17,629 nt of DNA from Nitrososphaeraceae archaeon (lineage in GTDB: Archaea; Thermoproteota; Nitrososphaeria; Nitrososphaerales; Nitrososphaeraceae). The notes beneath the pieces are model-generated. The model did not search any database. It worked only from the letters and a program-made list of their open reading frames with translations, and was not told where the DNA came from. The translations under genes and the position numbers were made by a program. Of the stretch, positions 14,443 to 17,629 are shown piece by piece. The stretch spans positions 1 through 17,629 of the forward strand of contig JANWJI010000194.1 of NCBI GenBank assembly GCA_025449515.1, given 5' to 3'. Position 1 is the stretch's first letter, and every line of letters begins with the position of its first letter.

Positions 14443-15729
14443 TTATTTTGGTTTAGTTGCCTGAACTTCTATAATGTCCAATAAGCGCTTTGCAAACATT
14501 GGCTTATCTTGCATCGGGGTATGGATGACGTTCTTCTCAACATCTACTATGTGAGTCTCGATCATATCGGAACCAATCCTAGAACCATCTCTGCCTACAT
14601 CATTGGCAACCACCATATCGCATCTGGCATTCATCAGCCTTTCGTATGCTCTCTCGATCAAGACTGAACAAGGAATGTCACATTCAGCTTTGAATCCAAC
14701 CAAAAACAGTCTATTCGATAAGTCCCTAACTTCATCAATGATCTTTTTGGTGGGAGACAATCTTAAATCAAGATAAGGGGAATCGCTTTTTAGTTTGATA
14801 TTCGATTTATCCGCTAAAGTATAATCACTTACTGCTGCAGCAAAGATCCCTACGTTGTACTCTGAGCTAGACAACTCCTGTCTTACAGCATTAAGCATAT
14901 CCTCTGTTGTATTTACATTAATTATTCTTGCGTCATTTAACCCTTCAACTTTTGAAAAGCCATGTCCAAAAACTAGGGTCACGTCGGCTCCCCTAGCCTT
15001 TGCTTCTCGAGCGATAGAAACGCCTGTCTTACCACTACTTAGGTTGCTAATCACTCTGACGGGATCAATATATTCAATAGTACCTCCAGCAGTGACAAGG
15101 ACTTTTTTATTGTTGAACCAACTTTTTCGTGAGATCGGTTGAAGTTTTTTGATGGTAAAGGCAACAACGTTATCGGAGTCGGCCACCTTGGCTTTGCCTT
15201 CGCCTATATTAGGTTCTAGAATATCGATTCCTGCCTGTTTTAGCTTATCTATGTTGGCGAGAATAAGTTCATTATGAAACATCGATTGATGCATTGCGGG
15301 ACAGATAATTATTGGAATATTCGCTCCGACAGCAACCGACAAGGTCGAGGTTACGGAAGTATCATCTATGCCATTAGCCATTTTGCCAATCGTATTGGCA
15401 GTACATGGATAGACGATAACAAGATCAGAAGTGTCATAATCAGCCAACGAAATGTGCTCTAAATTTCCAGTCAACTTCGTAACAACGTCGTTACCCGTGG
15501 CCCATTTCATCAGTTCCGGGTTGATTAACATTGATGAGCTGGTATCAGACATTACAGGATAAACTTCAGCCCCATATCTCATAAGAAGCCGTGCCAAATC
15601 GACTGCCTTGTATGCCGCTACGCTTCCAGTTATACAAAGTACTATCTTCTTATTCAGAAGTTCGGTGCCTAGACTAGCGATAATGTCTTTGGATGGATGT
15701 TTAATTTGATTTATTCTTATCCTATTCAT
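14443..15729 (-). CDS. coaBC: Bifunctional phosphopantothenoylcysteine decarboxylase / phosphopantothenate-cysteine ligase
   Basis: It joins cysteine to 4'-phosphopantothenate and then decarboxylates the product to 4'-phosphopantetheine. At 428 residues it has both halves. The N-terminal FMN-dependent CoaC part (about 25-195) has ITGSVAAYKAVDLAR, the catalytic histidine in LEHISLAD (H92) and PAMHQSM (144-150). The C-terminal CoaB part (about 208-420) has VTAGGTIEYIDPVRVISNLSSGK, AAAVSDYT and the VGFKAE region. The family's PAMN motif reads PAMH here. I believe this is common in archaeal members, but I cannot check it. The start overlaps the panB stop as ATGA, and an AAAGGAGG stretch inside the panB end (minus strand, about 15743-15750) lies some 13 bases upstream. 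Translation is probably coupled. It is the last gene of the operon. Confidence 0.93.
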   Translation of the reverse strand: MNRIRINQIKHPSKDIIASLGTELLNKKIVLCITGSVAAYKAVDLARLLMRYGAEVYPVMSDTSSSMLINPELMKWATGNDVVTKLTGNLEHISLADYDTSDLVIVYPCTANTIGKMANGIDDTSVTSTLSVAVGANIPIIICPAMHQSMFHNELILANIDKLKQAGIDILEPNIGEGKAKVADSDNVVAFTIKKLQPISRKSWFNNKKVLVTAGGTIEYIDPVRVISNLSSGKTGVSIAREAKARGADVTLVFGHGFSKVEGLNDARIINVNTTEDMLNAVRQELSSSEYNVGIFAAAVSDYTLADKSNIKLKSDSPYLDLRLSPTKKIIDEVRDLSNRLFLVGFKAECDIPCSVLIERAYERLMNARCDMVVANDVGRDGSRIGSDMIETHIVDVEKNVIHTPMQDKPMFAKRLLDIIEVQATKPK

Positions 15730-16595
15730 TCATTCATACGATCCTCCTTTCCCAATGTGTCCTTCAATTTCGAATATTCATCCTCAGACATGTGAAAAAT
15801 ATTTTCTTTTGAGGGGAAGACTCCTGATCTAACGTCGTTGATATAATTAGAAAGTGCCTCGTGAATTTGCTCTGATAGGTCCAAATATCGCTTCACAAAC
15901 CTCGGCTTTATTTGTCGATAAAGTCCAAGGATATCGTGCAAAACGAGCACTTGTCCATCACAATTGGTACCTGACCCTATTCCAATAATGGGTACCGCTG
16001 TAGATTTGGAAACTATTTCAGTCACTTCATCTGTGACCATTTCCAATACAATGCTAAATGCACCGGCTTGTTCTAAGGATTTTGCATCAGAGATAATCTT
16101 GCGAGCCGCTGCCATAGTACTTCCTTGCGTTCGATATCCATCCCATAATACTGATGTTTGAGGTTTTAAACCAACGTGTCCCATAACCGGTATCCCTGAA
16201 TCCACCAGGGCCTTGACCGTGCCGGAAATTTCCGAGCCTCCTTCAAGCTTGACTGCATCACTCCCTGCTTTGATAAGTTTGATGGCATTGTCTAGTGCAA
16301 TATTTATCGAAGTTTGGTACGAACCAAACGGCATATCTGCCGTAATTAGAGAGTGTTTTGTCGCTCTACCGACAGCTCCGACAAATAATAACATCTCGTC
16401 CATTCGAACTGGTATGGTGGATGGATAACCCAGCACAACCATTCCCGCACTATCACCAACTAGAATAATGTCAAGTCCAGCATTATCGCAGAGGAATGCC
16501 ATGGGATAATCGTAGGCAGTTAGGACGGTTAATTTCTCATTACTACTCTTCTTTAGTAAAATATCATGAACTGTGAGCTTTTTCATAGGGCTCAT
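15726..16595 (-). CDS. panB: 3-methyl-2-oxobutanoate (ketopantoate) hydroxymethyltransferase
   Basis: It adds a one-carbon unit from a folate-type carrier to 2-ketoisovalerate to make ketopantoate, the first committed step towards CoA. It is 289 residues, close to the usual size, with a TIM-barrel layout. Metal and substrate residues are in place: D48 in LVGDSAGMVVLGY, D87 in TADMPFGSY, K116 and E118 in AVKLEGG, and E185 in SIVLEMV. GHVGLKPQ (139-146) and IIGIGSG (203-209) are also family signatures. ATGA overlaps link it to the genes on both sides, so it is translated within the operon. No ribosome site is visible before its ATG, which fits coupling to the preceding stop. Confidence 0.95.
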   Translation of the reverse strand: MSPMKKLTVHDILLKKSSNEKLTVLTAYDYPMAFLCDNAGLDIILVGDSAGMVVLGYPSTIPVRMDEMLLFVGAVGRATKHSLITADMPFGSYQTSINIALDNAIKLIKAGSDAVKLEGGSEISGTVKALVDSGIPVMGHVGLKPQTSVLWDGYRTQGSTMAAARKIISDAKSLEQAGAFSIVLEMVTDEVTEIVSKSTAVPIIGIGSGTNCDGQVLVLHDILGLYRQIKPRFVKRYLDLSEQIHEALSNYINDVRSGVFPSKENIFHMSEDEYSKLKDTLGKEDRMNE

Positions 16596-17362
16596 TCTGA
16601 GTTTGATTGTTTTTCGAGCCCATTTACTATAGCCTTTAATGAGTTAGCAAGGTTTCTTCTATTACCAAATTGATTTATTGTGTTCTTCAAATAGTCTATA
16701 CCTTTTTCTCGCTTGAGCGCAGTTATAGTATTTATCATTATCGGCATCACTCTAATTACATTATCCACAATAGTGATATCTGCTGTCTTAGCTGTTCTAG
16801 ACATAGGATTTATGTCCAGAGCAATAACTTTTTTGCCCATATCCACAAGCGCTTGGGTACGATCTCCATCCTCCATAGCCAGCATGATCACATCTGCCAT
16901 GTAAATACCATTAGAATGTACAAACTTCCTACTGCTTGTTAGACCTGGAACAATAGCTGATTCATTCGAAAAGGAACCAAGACAATTCTTTGCACCCTTA
17001 TTTTCAAGTTCTTGATTTATCAAACGTTCTCTTTCTGAAGATCGATGGAAAAGATTGATTTCAATACGTGCTGGTATTAAATTGCTTAGCTTAACTATTT
17101 CTGTAGAACATAATGCCGCAAAGTTTCCGTTAACTGATACGACTGGACGTTTGGCAATCAGAAGGCAGGAACATGCAGCTTCTATCGCGCTGAAAGAAAA
17201 CTTACTAGTTTGTTCGCCCATCAAATAATCAAAGGCTTCTCCTCTTCCATGCGCGATTAAACCTTCTGAGGCAACGAGCCCCCTTTGAAAACCATCTACC
17301 AGATGAGCTCTAGTCTGAAGAGAGATAAATCTTGGGTGATTTGGAGGTATGTCCGATCTCAA
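16592..17362 (-). CDS. Archaeal 4-phosphopantoate-beta-alanine ligase (phosphopantothenate synthetase)
   Basis: It condenses 4-phosphopantoate with beta-alanine using ATP, replacing the bacterial pantothenate synthetase plus pantothenate kinase route. At 256 residues it matches the archaeal family (formerly DUF137). Visible signatures are IPPNHPRFISLQTR (5-18), AHGRGEAFDYLMGE (37-50), SVNGNFAAL (76-84), EDGDRTQALV (164-173) and ALDINPMSRTAKTADITIVDN (181-201). The start is TTG at 17362, one base after the TAA of the preceding gene. The N-terminus matches the family's usual beginning, and the next Met (M48) would cut off conserved sequence, so TTG is preferred. It overlaps panB by ATGA at its end. 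Confidence 0.92.
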   Translation of the reverse strand: MRSDIPPNHPRFISLQTRAHLVDGFQRGLVASEGLIAHGRGEAFDYLMGEQTSKFSFSAIEAACSCLLIAKRPVVSVNGNFAALCSTEIVKLSNLIPARIEINLFHRSSERERLINQELENKGAKNCLGSFSNESAIVPGLTSSRKFVHSNGIYMADVIMLAMEDGDRTQALVDMGKKVIALDINPMSRTAKTADITIVDNVIRVMPIMINTITALKREKGIDYLKNTINQFGNRRNLANSLKAIVNGLEKQSNSE

Positions 17363-17363
17363 A

Positions 17364-17629
17364 TTAAACTTTCAGAACCATCGCTCCTGCGGTATTAATG
17401 TTACATTCAATTAGCGTTCCATTAAGATTTATTAAGCATTGCTTCGCTTCACTTGCAAATTCACTTGGGACTAAGGTGAATATGGTCTTCCCGAATAGAG
17501 CGACCCCACAACCAAAGCCAGCTGATCTCAATCGCTTCATACCTAATCTACATCTATTATCGATAAATTGGATGGAATTGGAAAAATCATAGGAAATACT
17601 CAAAAAGTTATCTACAGTTGGGGTTCCTA
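17364..17629 (-). CDS. Pantoate kinase, C-terminal part, cut by the window edge
   Basis: The frame is open from the right edge to a TAA at 17364-17366, giving about 88 C-terminal residues. It begins GTPTVDNFLSISYDFS, the C-terminal GHMP-kinase motif seen in archaeal pantoate kinase. It continues with RSAGFGCGVALFGKTIFTLVP, a glycine-rich segment typical of the GHMP C-terminal motif, and ends NTAGAMVLKV. The enzyme phosphorylates pantoate to 4-phosphopantoate, the substrate of the next gene, which starts one base later. The N-terminal part with the ATP-binding loop lies outside the window. Apparent internal starts (for example the TTG at 17603) are not the real beginning. Confidence 0.85.
   Translation of the reverse strand, partial: GTPTVDNFLSISYDFSNSIQFIDNRCRLGMKRLRSAGFGCGVALFGKTIFTLVPSEFASEAKQCLINLNGTLIECNINTAGAMVLKV

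Noticed and set aside
1..17629. CRISPR array, insertion sequence ends, attachment sites or a defence cluster
   Set aside because: No regularly spaced repeats, no transposase or integrase motif, no duplicated att-like sequence next to a tRNA, and no cas-like or nuclease-effector genes beyond the housekeeping families described.

Overview
The window is archaeal chromosome, most likely from an ammonia-oxidising Nitrososphaeria (Thaumarchaeota) relative. The archaeal assignment rests on an sn-glycerol-1-phosphate dehydrogenase (archaeal lipid stereochemistry), the archaea-type CoA route through pantoate kinase and phosphopantothenate synthetase, an aCPSF1-type KH/beta-CASP nuclease, an Lhr-type helicase, a multi-OB RPA-like protein, and archaeal TATA-type promoters, some apparently giving leaderless messages. 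The narrower assignment rests on general sequence look and on loose gene packing, and is an inference. The DNA is AT-rich, and four gaps of about 350 to 1000 bases break up the genes.

Layout. 1-1056: no secure gene; an open frame running off the left edge and a decayed-looking open stretch. 1057-2481 (+): RPA-like OB-fold protein, facing 2500-5331 (-), an Lhr-family helicase, with only 18 bases between their ends. Upstream of the helicase and overlapping its start is an unlisted 50-residue single-span membrane microprotein (5267-5419, -) that appears to share its promoter. 5420-5769 is a divergent control region with a palindrome. 5770-6798 (+): a PP-loop ATPase of the ThiI/MnmA-like tRNA thiolation group. 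6799-7520: a long gap between convergent genes that holds many inverted repeats. 7521-9404 (-): a diverged aCPSF1-like nuclease. 9405-10067: a gap with a frameshifted coding remnant. 10068-11144 (+): G1P dehydrogenase. 11238-11996 (-): FKBP-type prolyl isomerase. 12056-13198 (-): class V aminotransferase, divergent from 13269-14372 (+), an M24 Xaa-Pro peptidase.

14443-17629 (-) is a tightly packed CoA operon, read right to left: pantoate kinase (cut by the window edge), phosphopantothenate synthetase, ketopantoate hydroxymethyltransferase and CoaBC. It covers most steps from 2-ketoisovalerate to 4'-phosphopantetheine; ketopantoate reductase and CoaD are not in the window. The other genes are housekeeping functions (DNA maintenance, RNA processing, tRNA modification, lipid headgroup stereochemistry, protein folding, amino-acid metabolism) without an obvious shared pathway. 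No rRNA, tRNA, CRISPR array or intact mobile element was seen.
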